In this document: one piece after another, positions 1-5,534 of the stretch | Numbering within the stretch: position 1 is the first letter of the stretch | Layout of the letters: each line of letters begins with the position of its first letter | Source: an uncultured Collinsella sp. | GTDB lineage: Bacteria; Actinomycetota; Coriobacteriia; Coriobacteriales; Coriobacteriaceae | NCBI GenBank assembly: GCA_900550835.1 | Contig: URTP01000077.1 | Span: forward strand, 1-9,954 | DNA length: 9,954 nt | Direction of reading: 5' to 3' | Translations under genes and position numbers: made by a program | The notes under the pieces: generated by a model | The model's database searches: none | What the model was told of the DNA's origin: nothing | Seen by the model: only the letters and a program-made list of their open reading frames with translations

Positions 1-25
1 CATCCACCCGCGCCCACCAAGAAAC

Positions 26-59
26 AGCACTTAGAAACGTAAGTTTCCGGGTGCTTTTC
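26..59 (+). terminator. Intrinsic terminator hairpin at the left edge
   Basis: AGCAC (26-30) pairs with GTGCT (51-55), and GAAAC (34-38) pairs with GTTTC (43-47) around a GTAA tetraloop. Two possible G-U pairs and one mismatch lie between the two stems. TTTT follows at 55-58. This is the usual form of a rho-independent terminator for a gene to the left of the window. It sits inside the same open frame as the CDS tail that ends at 170, so either the frame is open here by chance or a seam lies between about 56 and 78. Confidence 0.5.
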
Positions 60-71
60 GTTTGCTCGAAC

Positions 72-170
72 CCACTGTTCCACGACGGCAAGATGACCGA
101 CTGCATCCCCTCCGACGCCGACCTGCAGAAGAGCTTTGACGGCATCCCCCACTTCCCCGGCAACGAATAA
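72..170 (+). CDS. 3' end of an unrecognised protein-coding gene
   Basis: The frame ending at TAA 168-170 gives a tail reading NPLFHDGKMTDCIPSDAD, then a short segment ending PHFPGNE. It has no stop back to the window edge, and a strong terminator (186-217) lies 15 nt after the stop, so this is probably a genuine gene end. I do not recognise the family. The 5' limit is uncertain because a terminator-like hairpin lies upstream at 26-59 and no start with a good ribosome binding site is visible. An internal ATG at 93 would leave only 25 residues. The given start is a guess at where the coding-like sequence begins. Confidence 0.4.
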   Translation, partial: PLFHDGKMTDCIPSDADLQKSFDGIPHFPGNE

Positions 171-185
171 ACCGCATTCTTCCGG

Positions 186-217
186 CCCCGCTGTGTGCTC
201 CACGGCGGGGTCTTTTT
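186..217 (+). terminator. Strong intrinsic terminator after the partial gene
   Basis: CCCCGCTGTG (186-195) pairs with CACGGCGGGG (201-210), including one T-G pair, around the loop TGCTC, and is followed directly by TCTTTTT. It sits 15 nt after the stop at 170 and probably ends that transcript. Confidence 0.8.
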
Positions 218-242
218 CTGTGTGCATCACACCCCGGAAACA

Positions 243-289
243 GCAAAAGCCCTCCGGCTTCAGGACCGGAGGGCTTTTGCGTTTGTTTT
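243..289 (+). terminator. Second intrinsic terminator, 15-bp perfect stem
   Basis: The 15-base arm at 243-257 is perfectly complementary to 266-280, with the 8-base loop CTTCAGGA. GTTTGTTTT follows at 281-289. This is a very stable hairpin with a T-rich tail, typical of Firmicute intergenic terminators. It comes 26 bases after the previous terminator, so the two could act in tandem on the plus strand. Confidence 0.8.
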
Positions 290-299
290 GAAAAAAAGG

Positions 300-350
300 A
301 AGAATGGACAAAGAGACAAAGGTTCTGATGCAGCTCGTGCAGACGGGTAA
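300..350. other. Probable left seam
   Basis: The plus-strand frame beginning at 304 loses gene-like character as it enters sequence antisense to the sulfhydrylase end at 351. No terminator for the minus-strand sulfhydrylase lies between its stop and the strong plus-strand terminator at 243-289. The style also changes, from A-rich gaps with tandem terminators to the compact central block. The exact base cannot be fixed. Confidence 0.45.
304..350 (+). pseudogene. Truncated start of an unknown gene at the left seam
   Basis: ATG at 304 follows an A-rich stretch with AAGGA at 297-301, a close but usable Shine-Dalgarno site. The frame reads MDKETKVLMQLVQTG and then runs into sequence that is antisense to the sulfhydrylase 3' end, stopping at TAG 445-447. 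The first 14 or 15 codons look like a real N-terminus downstream of a terminator. The rest looks like accidental translation of the neighbour's opposite strand. I infer that the original gene is cut between about 340 and 350. The family cannot be recognised from so few residues. Confidence 0.35.
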
Positions 351-1664
351 TTACTCGCCGCGGACTGCTGCGAAACCGGCTTCCAGATCGGCAATGATGT
401 CGTCGATGTGCTCGGTGCCGATGGACAGACGGATGGTGTTCTGGTAGATCTGCTGCTCGGCCAGCTCCTCATCGGTCAGCTGGCTGTGGGTGGTGGAAGC
501 CGGGTGGATGACCAGGCTCTTCACGTCAGCGACGTTGGCCAGCAGAGAGAACACCTTCAGGTTATCAATAAACTTGAAGGCCTCTTCACGGCCGCCCTTG
601 ATGTTGAAGGTGAAGATGGAAGCACCGCCGTTGGGGAAGTACTTCTCGTACAGGGCGTGATCCGGGTGATCCGGCAGGCTGGGATGGTTGACCTTTTCCA
701 CCTGCGGGTGGTTGGCAAGGTATTCCACGATCTTTTTGGTGTTCTCGGCATGGCGCTCCACGCGCAGGCTCAGAGTCTCAACACCCTGCAGCAACAGGAA
801 CGCGTTGAACGGGCTGATGCAGGCACCCTCGTCACGCAGCAAGATGGCGCGGACATAGGTCGCGAAGGCGGCGGGACCGGCAGCCTCGGCAAACGAAACA
901 CCGTGGTAGGAGGGGTTGGGCTCAGCGATCTGGGCGTACTTGCCGCTCGCCTTCCAATCGAAGTTACCACCATCGACGATCACGCCGCCCAGCGAGGTGC
1001 CGTGGCCGCCGATGAACTTGGTTGCGGAGTGGACAACGATGTTGGCGCCATGCTCCAGCGGACGGAACAGATACGGGGTGCCGAAAGTGTTGTCGACGAC
1101 AACCGGCAAACCATGCTTCTTGGCAACCTCGGAGACAGCGTCGATGTTGGGAATGTCGGAATTGGGGTTGCCGAGCGTCTCAAGGTAGATGACCGTAGTG
1201 TTGTCCTTGATGGCGCCCTCGACCTCGTCCAGGTTATGGGCATCGACAAACGTGGTCTCGACGCCAAACTGGGAGAGCGTATGCTCCAGCAGGTTGTAGG
1301 AGCCACCGTAGATGGTCTTCTGGGCAACCACATGGTCACCGGCCTGGGCAAGTGCCTCCAGGGCATAGGTGATGGCGGCGGCGCCAGAGGCGACGGCGAG
1401 GCCAGCAACGCCACCCTCGAGCGCGGCGATACGGTCCTCAAAGACGCCCTGGGTGGAGTTGGTCAGACGACCGTAGATGTTACCGGCGTCGGCAAGACCA
1501 AAGCGGTCGGCGGCGTGCTGGGAGTTGCGGAACACATAGCTCGTGGTCTGGTAGATAGGCACGGCGCGGGAGTCGGATGCGGGGTCGGCGCTCTCCTGGC
1601 CAACATGAAGCTGCAGGGTATCGAAACCAAAGGTGTGCTCGGGGTTGTTGATGAACTGGCTCAT
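351..1664 (-). CDS. metY: O-acetylhomoserine sulfhydrylase (PLP-dependent)
   Basis: This cytosolic enzyme makes homocysteine (or methionine) from O-acetylhomoserine and sulfide (or methanethiol), in the methionine branch of sulfur assimilation. The 437-residue protein has the usual length and layout of the Cys/Met metabolism PLP family. Visible motifs are QLHVGQ near the N-terminus, YGR at 64-66, VVVDNTFGTP with the PLP-nitrogen-contacting Asp at 191, and VVHSATKFIGGHG with Lys216 as the PLP Schiff-base lysine. The C-terminal part has SLVIHPASTTH and TIRLSIGTEH. The start ATG (1664-1662) has AAGGAG 6 nt upstream. The gene diverges from a LysR-type regulator and has a long 5' leader with a Cys-containing leader peptide. 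An O-succinylhomoserine or cystathionine enzyme is less likely, because the length of about 430 and the HGTSLGG segment fit the OAH sulfhydrylase subgroup. The 3' end lies directly at the left seam. Confidence 0.93.
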   Translation of the reverse strand: MSQFINNPEHTFGFDTLQLHVGQESADPASDSRAVPIYQTTSYVFRNSQHAADRFGLADAGNIYGRLTNSTQGVFEDRIAALEGGVAGLAVASGAAAITYALEALAQAGDHVVAQKTIYGGSYNLLEHTLSQFGVETTFVDAHNLDEVEGAIKDNTTVIYLETLGNPNSDIPNIDAVSEVAKKHGLPVVVDNTFGTPYLFRPLEHGANIVVHSATKFIGGHGTSLGGVIVDGGNFDWKASGKYAQIAEPNPSYHGVSFAEAAGPAAFATYVRAILLRDEGACISPFNAFLLLQGVETLSLRVERHAENTKKIVEYLANHPQVEKVNHPSLPDHPDHALYEKYFPNGGASIFTFNIKGGREEAFKFIDNLKVFSLLANVADVKSLVIHPASTTHSQLTDEELAEQQIYQNTIRLSIGTEHIDDIIADLEAGFAAVRGE

Positions 1665-1718
1665 GATGATCTCCTTGATCGAACGAAAGTAAATAAAAAG
1701 AGAGAAGTAAGTCGCTGT

Positions 1719-1750
1719 CTCCTGATCACGCCGACGGGCGCAAACAGGAG
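1719..1750 (-). promoter_or_regulatory. Hairpin in the sulfhydrylase mRNA leader
   Basis: CTCCTG (plus 1719-1724) pairs with CAGGAG (1745-1750), enclosing a second stem of CGCC (1729-1732) with GGCG (1737-1740) and a 4-base loop. In the minus-strand mRNA the 5' arm holds the end of the leader peptide's second Cys codon, and the peptide's stop lies between the two outer arms. The 3' arm sits in TGATCAGGAGA, which resembles CGATCAAGGAGA around the real sulfhydrylase ribosome site (1671-1676). The 5' arm could therefore pair with either, more weakly with the real site. There is no T-run directly after the stem, so a plain terminator is unlikely. Confidence 0.45.
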
Positions 1751-1779
1751 CCCGGCATTCGTCTTGGTAAGCAATTCAT
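1726..1779 (-). CDS. Candidate 17-residue leader peptide upstream of the sulfhydrylase
   Basis: ATG (1779-1777) is preceded by a perfect AAGGAGG (1793-1787) with 7 nt spacing. The frame reads MNCLPRRMPGSCLRPSA and ends at TGA (1728-1726). The stop is 61 nt before the sulfhydrylase start, and the ORF lies inside the leader predicted from the promoter at 1848-1876. Two of 17 codons encode Cys (positions 3 and 12), which is high for such a rare residue. The second Cys codon (1746-1744) overlaps the 5' arm of the hairpin at 1719-1750. The strong ribosome site is what the sequence shows. A role as a cysteine-sensing attenuator is inference, by analogy with Cys-rich leader peptides reported upstream of sulfur genes in other actinobacteria. 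Confidence 0.55.
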   Translation of the reverse strand: MNCLPRRMPGSCLRPSA

Positions 1780-1847
1780 ATGCGGGCCTCCTTTCGCATC
1801 CCGGTTCTGTGGTCGGCTTAATTACCTACCGCCTTTGTGTGTTTTGA

Positions 1848-1876
1848 ATAGTACGAGCATCGTCTCCCTCGGTCAA
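1848..1876 (-). promoter_or_regulatory. Sigma-70-type promoter for the sulfhydrylase
   Basis: On the minus strand, TTGACC (1876-1871) is the -35 box and TACTAT (1853-1848) is the -10 box, with the ideal 17-bp spacer. Each box is one base from consensus. Transcription would begin near 1841, giving a leader of roughly 175 nt before the start codon at 1664. That is long enough for the leader peptide and hairpin. Confidence 0.75.
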
Positions 1877-1891
1877 TCACTTAAAAGCGCT

Positions 1892-1921
1892 AACCTGTTA
1901 TCGGTTTTTTAGATAGCTATC
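1892..1921. promoter_or_regulatory. Candidate LysR operator between the divergent genes
   Basis: GATAGCTATC (1912-1921) is a perfect 10-bp palindrome, and AACC (1892-1895) is mirrored by GGTT (1903-1906). The two elements lie about 50-80 bp upstream of the predicted sulfhydrylase start site and just before the LysR ribosome site. A LysR activator that also represses itself commonly binds in such a place. Binding by this regulator is inferred from position only. Confidence 0.35.
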
Positions 1922-1937
1922 GAAAGGACGGGCGCCG

Positions 1938-2840
1938 ATGACCCTCCAGCAGCTTCGCTTTCTTATCGCCGTGGCAGAATCCGGCTCAATTAACGCCGCA
2001 GCGCAGCGCCTCTATACCGCACAGTCCAATATCTCCAACGCCGTCAAAAGCCTCGAGCAGGAGCTCCATCTGGAGATCTTTACGCGCTCCAGCCGCGGCG
2101 TCACGCTCACCAACGACGGTACCGAGCTTTTAGGCTATGCGCGCCAGGTCGTGGAGCAGGCAGATATGCTCGAGGCGCGCTACGAGGACGGCGGCACCCC
2201 GCAAGCCCGCCTCGCCATTTCCGCCCAGCACTACGCCTTTTCGGTCGAGGCCTTTGTCAACGTAGTCGAGCGCTGCCGCGACAGCAAGTTCGAGTTCATC
2301 ATGCGCGAGACCACCACATCGCAGATCATCGACGACGTGCGCGCGTTTCGCAGCGACATCGGCATCCTCTATCTGGACGACTTTAATACCCGTGTCTTGC
2401 AGAAGGCCTTCGCCGATGCCCGCGCAAGCTTCCATCCCCTCTTCGACGCGACGGTCCACGTCTTCGTCAGCGAACGCCATCCGCTCGCACGCCGCCCTCA
2501 ACTGTCCCTTGCCGACCTCACGCCCTATACGCGCTACAGCTTTGAGCAGGGAACCTCAAACTCCTTCTATTACGCCGAGGAACCCTTTAGCTATATCCCT
2601 TGCGACCGCAACATACGAATCTCGGACCGCGGAACACTTACTAACTTACTTATCACGTCGAACGGTTACACCCTGTCGACCGGTGTCCTCTCCAATGAAA
2701 TGCAATGGGGTATGGCATCGATCCCGTTAGCAGACGCCCCAACGATGCACGTAGGCTATATCATGCACGACGAGCGCAAGCCCTCTCCCCTCTTGCAGCA
2801 ATACCTCGACGAGCTCAACCGCATCATCCGTGCCAACTAA
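1938..2840 (+). CDS. LysR-type transcriptional regulator
   Basis: This DNA-binding regulator has 300 residues, the normal length for the family. The N-terminal winged helix-turn-helix is plain: MTLQQLRFLIAVAES, then SINAAAQRLYTAQSNISNAV over about residues 17-36, followed by LEQELHLEIFTRSSRGVTLT. From about residue 90 comes a co-inducer domain, whose ligand I cannot read from sequence. The start ATG has AAAGGA 9 nt upstream. It is transcribed away from the O-acetylhomoserine sulfhydrylase across a 273-bp gap with palindromic elements, which suggests it controls that gene and itself in response to a sulfur metabolite. That link is inference from arrangement. Naming it CysB, MetR or similar is not justified. 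Confidence 0.9.
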   Translation: MTLQQLRFLIAVAESGSINAAAQRLYTAQSNISNAVKSLEQELHLEIFTRSSRGVTLTNDGTELLGYARQVVEQADMLEARYEDGGTPQARLAISAQHYAFSVEAFVNVVERCRDSKFEFIMRETTTSQIIDDVRAFRSDIGILYLDDFNTRVLQKAFADARASFHPLFDATVHVFVSERHPLARRPQLSLADLTPYTRYSFEQGTSNSFYYAEEPFSYIPCDRNIRISDRGTLTNLLITSNGYTLSTGVLSNEMQWGMASIPLADAPTMHVGYIMHDERKPSPLLQQYLDELNRIIRAN

Positions 2841-2895
2841 CTGTCGGAAGACGGGGTAGAAATCGTAGATTGCTAGCCCCCGGCGGGCATGGCGC

Positions 2896-2901
2896 TACAA
2901 T
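2896..2901 (+). promoter_or_regulatory. Candidate -10 element for the RNase HI gene
   Basis: TACAAT within GCGCTACAAT lies 39 bases before the GTG start. No good -35 is seen at 16-18 bp; TTGCTA at 2870-2875 would need a 20-bp spacer. An almost identical sequence, GCGCTACACT, precedes the next gene, which supports a shared promoter style. Confidence 0.45.
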
Positions 2902-2939
2902 GGTCACTCACACGAAACGTACCCAACGAAAGGAAGCCC

Positions 2940-3425
2940 GTGAAGGTCATCATCTATACCGACGGCTCGGCCCGATCAAATCCGGGACGCGGCGGCTACG
3001 GCGCCGTGCTCAAATACACCAACCCCGCCGGCAAGACCTTCACCTCCGAGCTTTCGCGCGGCTACGCCAAGACCACCAACAACCGCATGGAACTCATGGC
3101 GGTCATCGTGGCGCTCGAGGCGCTCAACCGCCCTTGCGAGGTCGAAGTCCATTCCGATTCGCAGTATGTCGTCAACGCCTTTAACAAGCACTGGATCGAC
3201 GGCTGGAAAAAGCGCGGATGGAAAACCGCCAACAAGCAACCCATCAAGAACCGCGACCTGTGGGAGCGCCTACTCACCGCCAAAAGCAAGCACAAGGTTG
3301 AGTTCATCTGGGTTAAGGGTCACGCTGGTCACGAGCTCAACGAGCGCTGTGATGAGCTCGCCACCACGGCGGCCGACGGCAGCAACCTCGATATCGACAC
3401 CGGCTTTAACGAGAGCGACCTGTAA
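2940..3425 (+). CDS. rnhA: Ribonuclease HI
   Basis: It cleaves the RNA strand of RNA-DNA hybrids (primers, R-loops) using two metal ions. From the GTG start the protein has 161 residues, close to the roughly 155 of the E. coli enzyme. The catalytic set is complete: Asp8 in YTDGS, Glu51 in NNRMELMA, Asp73 in VHSDSQYV, and Asp138 in NERCDELA, with the flexible-loop His128 in WVKGHAGH. The region IDGWKKRGWKTANKQPIKNRDLWE is the basic handle of the bacterial type I enzyme. GTG at 2940 is chosen because AAGGA (2930-2934) lies 5 nt before it and VKVIIYTDGS is the typical N-terminus. A longer reading from 2889 adds residues with no homology to the family. The gene stands alone, with a -10 on each side. 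Confidence 0.95.
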   Translation: MKVIIYTDGSARSNPGRGGYGAVLKYTNPAGKTFTSELSRGYAKTTNNRMELMAVIVALEALNRPCEVEVHSDSQYVVNAFNKHWIDGWKKRGWKTANKQPIKNRDLWERLLTAKSKHKVEFIWVKGHAGHELNERCDELATTAADGSNLDIDTGFNESDL

Positions 3426-3459
3426 TAGCGTTTTCGCGCAGCTTTATATCCCCACGCGC

Positions 3460-3465
3460 TACACT
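3460..3465 (+). promoter_or_regulatory. Candidate -10 element for the Gfo/Idh operon
   Basis: TACACT within GCGCTACACT lies 34 bases before the ATG at 3499, in the 73-bp gap after RNase HI. No clear -35 is present. The shared GCGCTACA(A/C)T with the RNase HI upstream region is the main support. Confidence 0.4.
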
Positions 3466-3498
3466 CATCCTGTAGACCAAACAACGCAAGGGAGACGT

Positions 3499-4602
3499 AT
3501 GCTGCGCATCGCGACCATCGGTACATCCATGATCACCGACGACTTTATCCAAGTCGTCAACGCCAACGACCAAGCCGCGTTTGTGGGCACGCTTTCACGC
3601 GACGCCAATCGCGGTACTGCCTTTACCGCCGAGCGCGGTGGCGAGCGAAACTTTACGTCGCTCGATGAGCTTGCGGCCGCCGACGTCGACGCCGTCTATA
3701 TCGGCAGCCCTAACGCACTTCACTACGAGCAGGCTCTTGCCTGCATCGCCGGTGGCAAGCACGTCATCGTCGAGAAACCCTTCTGCGCCACCGAAGCGCA
3801 GGCGCTGGAAGTCTTCCGCGCTGCCGAGACAGCAGGTGTCGTGGCCCTCGAGGCCATGCGTCCCCTCCACGATCCCGCCTTCCACGCCATCGAGGACGCC
3901 CTGGGCGAGATCGCCCCCATCCGCCGCGCCTCATTGCGCTTTGGCAAGTATTCCTCGCGCTACAACGAGATTCTCGCGGGACGCGCCACCAATATCTTCG
4001 ACTGCAATATGGCATCGGGTTCCCTCATGGACATTGGCGTCTACGCCGTCGAGCCCATGGTCGAGATTTTCGGCATGCCCTCCGGCCTTACGAGCATGAC
4101 TACTCTACTCGACCCCACCACGCGACAGCTCACGCACGGCCCCATCGACGGCTGCGGTTCCATCCTCGCCAGCTATGGCGGAGGCAGCATCTCCGTCGAG
4201 CTCGCGCACTCCAAAATTACGAATGACCTGCTGCCCTCGCAGATCGAAGGCGAGCGTGGCACTATCCAGATCGACCATCTGTCCACGCCCCGCAACGTCC
4301 GCATCGACTATCGCGGCGATGTCGTACGCGGCTCGGCGACCGAGGCACCGCGCGAACAGGGCGACAACGGCCGCGTGCTCGACCTGCCCAAATCGAGCAA
4401 CACTATGGAATACGAACTCACAGACTTTATCACCGCCATCGGCGGCATCGATAACGTTAAGGAAGAGATTTGGGAGACCCCGGCGGGACGCCACGAGCTT
4501 GGCCACTACCGCGATGTCACGCTCGTCTCACTGCGCATCATGGATGCCGTGCGCCAGCAGGCCGGCATAACCTTCCCGGCTGACGCAGGCAAGCAGGCAT
4601 AG
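3499..4602 (+). CDS. Gfo/Idh/MocA-family NAD(P)-dependent oxidoreductase
   Basis: This is a predicted cytosolic dehydrogenase of 367 residues, a usual length. The N-terminal Rossmann fold begins MLRIATIGTSMITDDFI; the IGTS turn replaces the classic GxGxxG and matches a common subgroup of this family. VYIGSPNALHYEQA (67-80) and VEKPF (Glu92-Lys93-Pro94, with the conserved catalytic-region lysine) are diagnostic. The C-terminal substrate domain carries GSLMDIGVYAVEP (174-186), including the conserved Asp178 and Tyr182. The substrate, probably a sugar or polyol, cannot be told. The ATG at 3499 follows AGGGAGA; a longer open frame upstream overlaps RNase HI and is rejected. An acylphosphatase starts 2 nt after the stop, so the two genes are very likely co-transcribed. 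Confidence 0.88.
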   Translation: MLRIATIGTSMITDDFIQVVNANDQAAFVGTLSRDANRGTAFTAERGGERNFTSLDELAAADVDAVYIGSPNALHYEQALACIAGGKHVIVEKPFCATEAQALEVFRAAETAGVVALEAMRPLHDPAFHAIEDALGEIAPIRRASLRFGKYSSRYNEILAGRATNIFDCNMASGSLMDIGVYAVEPMVEIFGMPSGLTSMTTLLDPTTRQLTHGPIDGCGSILASYGGGSISVELAHSKITNDLLPSQIEGERGTIQIDHLSTPRNVRIDYRGDVVRGSATEAPREQGDNGRVLDLPKSSNTMEYELTDFITAIGGIDNVKEEIWETPAGRHELGHYRDVTLVSLRIMDAVRQQAGITFPADAGKQA

Positions 4603-4604
4603 CG

Positions 4605-5015
4605 ATGGGTTTCTTCGATACGTTCTTCTCCAGCGTCACCGGAGGCAGTCGAGAGCCTCAAAAACCATCAAACGTCGAGCTCGAGCTGCGCCGCAGGCTT
4701 ACCGTGCTCGCAAGCGACGAGGCCACTCAAGACACTCCCCTGCGCTATTTTCTGCGCTGGGCGGGGCAAGTCCAAGGCGTTGGTTTTCGCTTTACCAACA
4801 CCAACCTCGCGCAGGCACGCTCCCTCACCGGCTGGGTGCGTAATATGGAAGACGGCTCAGTCGAGATGGAGATACAGGGAGCTCCGGCAAACGTCCTATC
4901 TCATCTCGAGGCGCTTCATGCCTCCTACGAGCGCATGGGAACGCGTTTTCGCCTCGTAGACGCCCAGGCCCGAGCCCCACTTGCCAATGAAGACGGTTTC
5001 AGTCCTCATTATTAG
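4605..5015 (+). CDS. acyP: Acylphosphatase with N-terminal extension
   Basis: It hydrolyses carboxyl-phosphate bonds, such as those of acetyl phosphate or 1,3-bisphosphoglycerate. The acylphosphatase domain spans about residues 45-130: YFLRWAGQVQGVGFRF supplies the phosphate loop with catalytic Arg62, and SLTGWVRNMEDGSVEMEIQG supplies catalytic Asn80. Both essential residues are present. At 136 residues the protein is about 40 longer than the usual enzyme of about 90. The extra N-terminus begins MGFFDTFFSSVTGG and is then rich in charged residues. The ATG at 4605 is 2 nt past the upstream stop with only a weak ribosome site, which fits translational coupling. A later start is possible but no good candidate is seen before the domain. 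Confidence 0.88.
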   Translation: MGFFDTFFSSVTGGSREPQKPSNVELELRRRLTVLASDEATQDTPLRYFLRWAGQVQGVGFRFTNTNLAQARSLTGWVRNMEDGSVEMEIQGAPANVLSHLEALHASYERMGTRFRLVDAQARAPLANEDGFSPHY

Positions 5016-5040
5016 TATTGTGTGCTAAATACGGTATCAT
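5012..5040 (+). promoter_or_regulatory. Candidate promoter and operator of the PerR-like gene
   Basis: TTAGTA (5012-5017) and TATCAT (5035-5040) form a plausible, imperfect -35/-10 pair with 17-bp spacing. It overlaps the acylphosphatase stop codon. The same stretch holds GTATT (5015-5019) mirrored by AATAC (5028-5032) and TTAG mirrored by CTAA. It is AT-rich compared with its surroundings. Fur-family repressors often bind AT-rich inverted repeats over their own promoter, so self-control is likely, but the match to a standard Per or Fur box is poor. Confidence 0.4.
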
Positions 5041-5076
5041 TTACCTACGACCGTTAATAGAAAAGAGGCGAGGCGC

Positions 5077-5457
5077 ATGGCGGTGCAAAGAAGGAATACC
5101 AGGCAGCGAAAGCTGGTTCTTGACGCCGTGCGCCAAAGCTATAACCATCCCACCGCCGACGAAATCTACAACGTCGTGCGCGCGCAGGATGACAAAATCA
5201 GCCGCGGTACGGTCTACCGCAATCTCAATCTCTTGGCCGACGCCGGCGAAATCCTCTCCATCAAGACGCCGGGCGGCAGCCGCTTCGATCGCACGATCGA
5301 GCCGCATGCGCATATCATCTGCACCTCATGCAGCCGCGTCATCGACGTACCGCTCCCCTTCGATGCCCAGCTCGACGCCAAGGCGTCCGAGCAAATCGGC
5401 TGGCACGTCACGTCGCACTACACCATCTTCGAGGGTCTCTGCCCCGACTGCCAGTAG
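5077..5457 (+). CDS. perR: Fur-family metalloregulator, PerR-like
   Basis: This 126-residue repressor has the two-domain Fur fold: a winged helix (NTRQRKLVLDAV to GTVYRNLNLLADAG) and a dimerisation and metal domain. The structural zinc site is intact, with Cys82/Cys85 in CTSC and Cys122/Cys125 in CPDC. Aligned by eye to Bacillus PerR, all five regulatory metal ligands are retained: His24 (in HPTADEIY), Asp71 (SRFD), His77 and His79 (HAH) and Asp90 (VID). The Asp equivalent to PerR Asp104 favours a peroxide sensor, in which iron-bound histidines are oxidised, over an iron-sensing Fur. The protein is short at the N-terminus compared with PerR but complete. The start ATG has AGAGGCGAGG upstream. 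No peroxide-defence gene is adjacent, so the target is unknown. Confidence 0.82.
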   Translation: MAVQRRNTRQRKLVLDAVRQSYNHPTADEIYNVVRAQDDKISRGTVYRNLNLLADAGEILSIKTPGGSRFDRTIEPHAHIICTSCSRVIDVPLPFDAQLDAKASEQIGWHVTSHYTIFEGLCPDCQ

Positions 5458-5464
5458 ATGTTCA

Positions 5465-5527
5465 GGACATGCCTTAAAATCCACCTTTCCGCGCTTTGCA
5501 GCAAAAAATAGATTTCTAGGCATGTCC
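5465..5527. repeat. 63-bp imperfect inverted repeat in a convergent gap
   Basis: GGACATGCCT (5465-5474) is perfectly mirrored by AGGCATGTCC (5518-5527). After two mismatches the pairing resumes (AAATC 5477-5481 with GATTT 5511-5515), giving 17-bp arms. The 29-base loop contains TTTGC-A-GCAAA (5495-5505). It begins 7 bp after the PerR-like gene stop and ends 7 bp before the HAD gene stop, so it fills the convergent gap. It has no T-tract after the arms, so it is not a classic terminator. It may be a dispersed palindromic repeat or a small miniature element. Copies elsewhere cannot be seen from this window. Confidence 0.7.
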
Positions 5528-5534
5528 CAAATAT

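Noticed and set aside
1776..1799. A 7-codon ORF (MRKEARI) overlapping the leader-peptide start by ATGA
   Set aside because: It has no Shine-Dalgarno sequence; its codons simply contain the ribosome site of the 17-codon leader peptide.
1665..1840. SAM riboswitch or T-box in the sulfhydrylase leader
   Set aside because: None of the conserved core sequences of a SAM-I-type aptamer and no T-box sequence could be seen; the leader is better explained by the short ORF and hairpin.
408..1847. 479-codon plus-strand open frame across the sulfhydrylase region
   Set aside because: It is antisense to a well-supported PLP enzyme with intact motifs, and the translation has no recognisable domain. High GC gives long shadow frames.
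3166..3498. N-terminal extension of the Gfo/Idh frame
   Set aside because: It overlaps the RNase HI gene in another frame, and the Rossmann start MLRIATIGTS with AGGGAGA upstream fits the family.
5458..5534. Simple bidirectional terminator in the convergent gap
   Set aside because: The arms are not followed by T-runs on either strand, and the 29-base loop is larger than usual. Some role in transcript ends is still possible.
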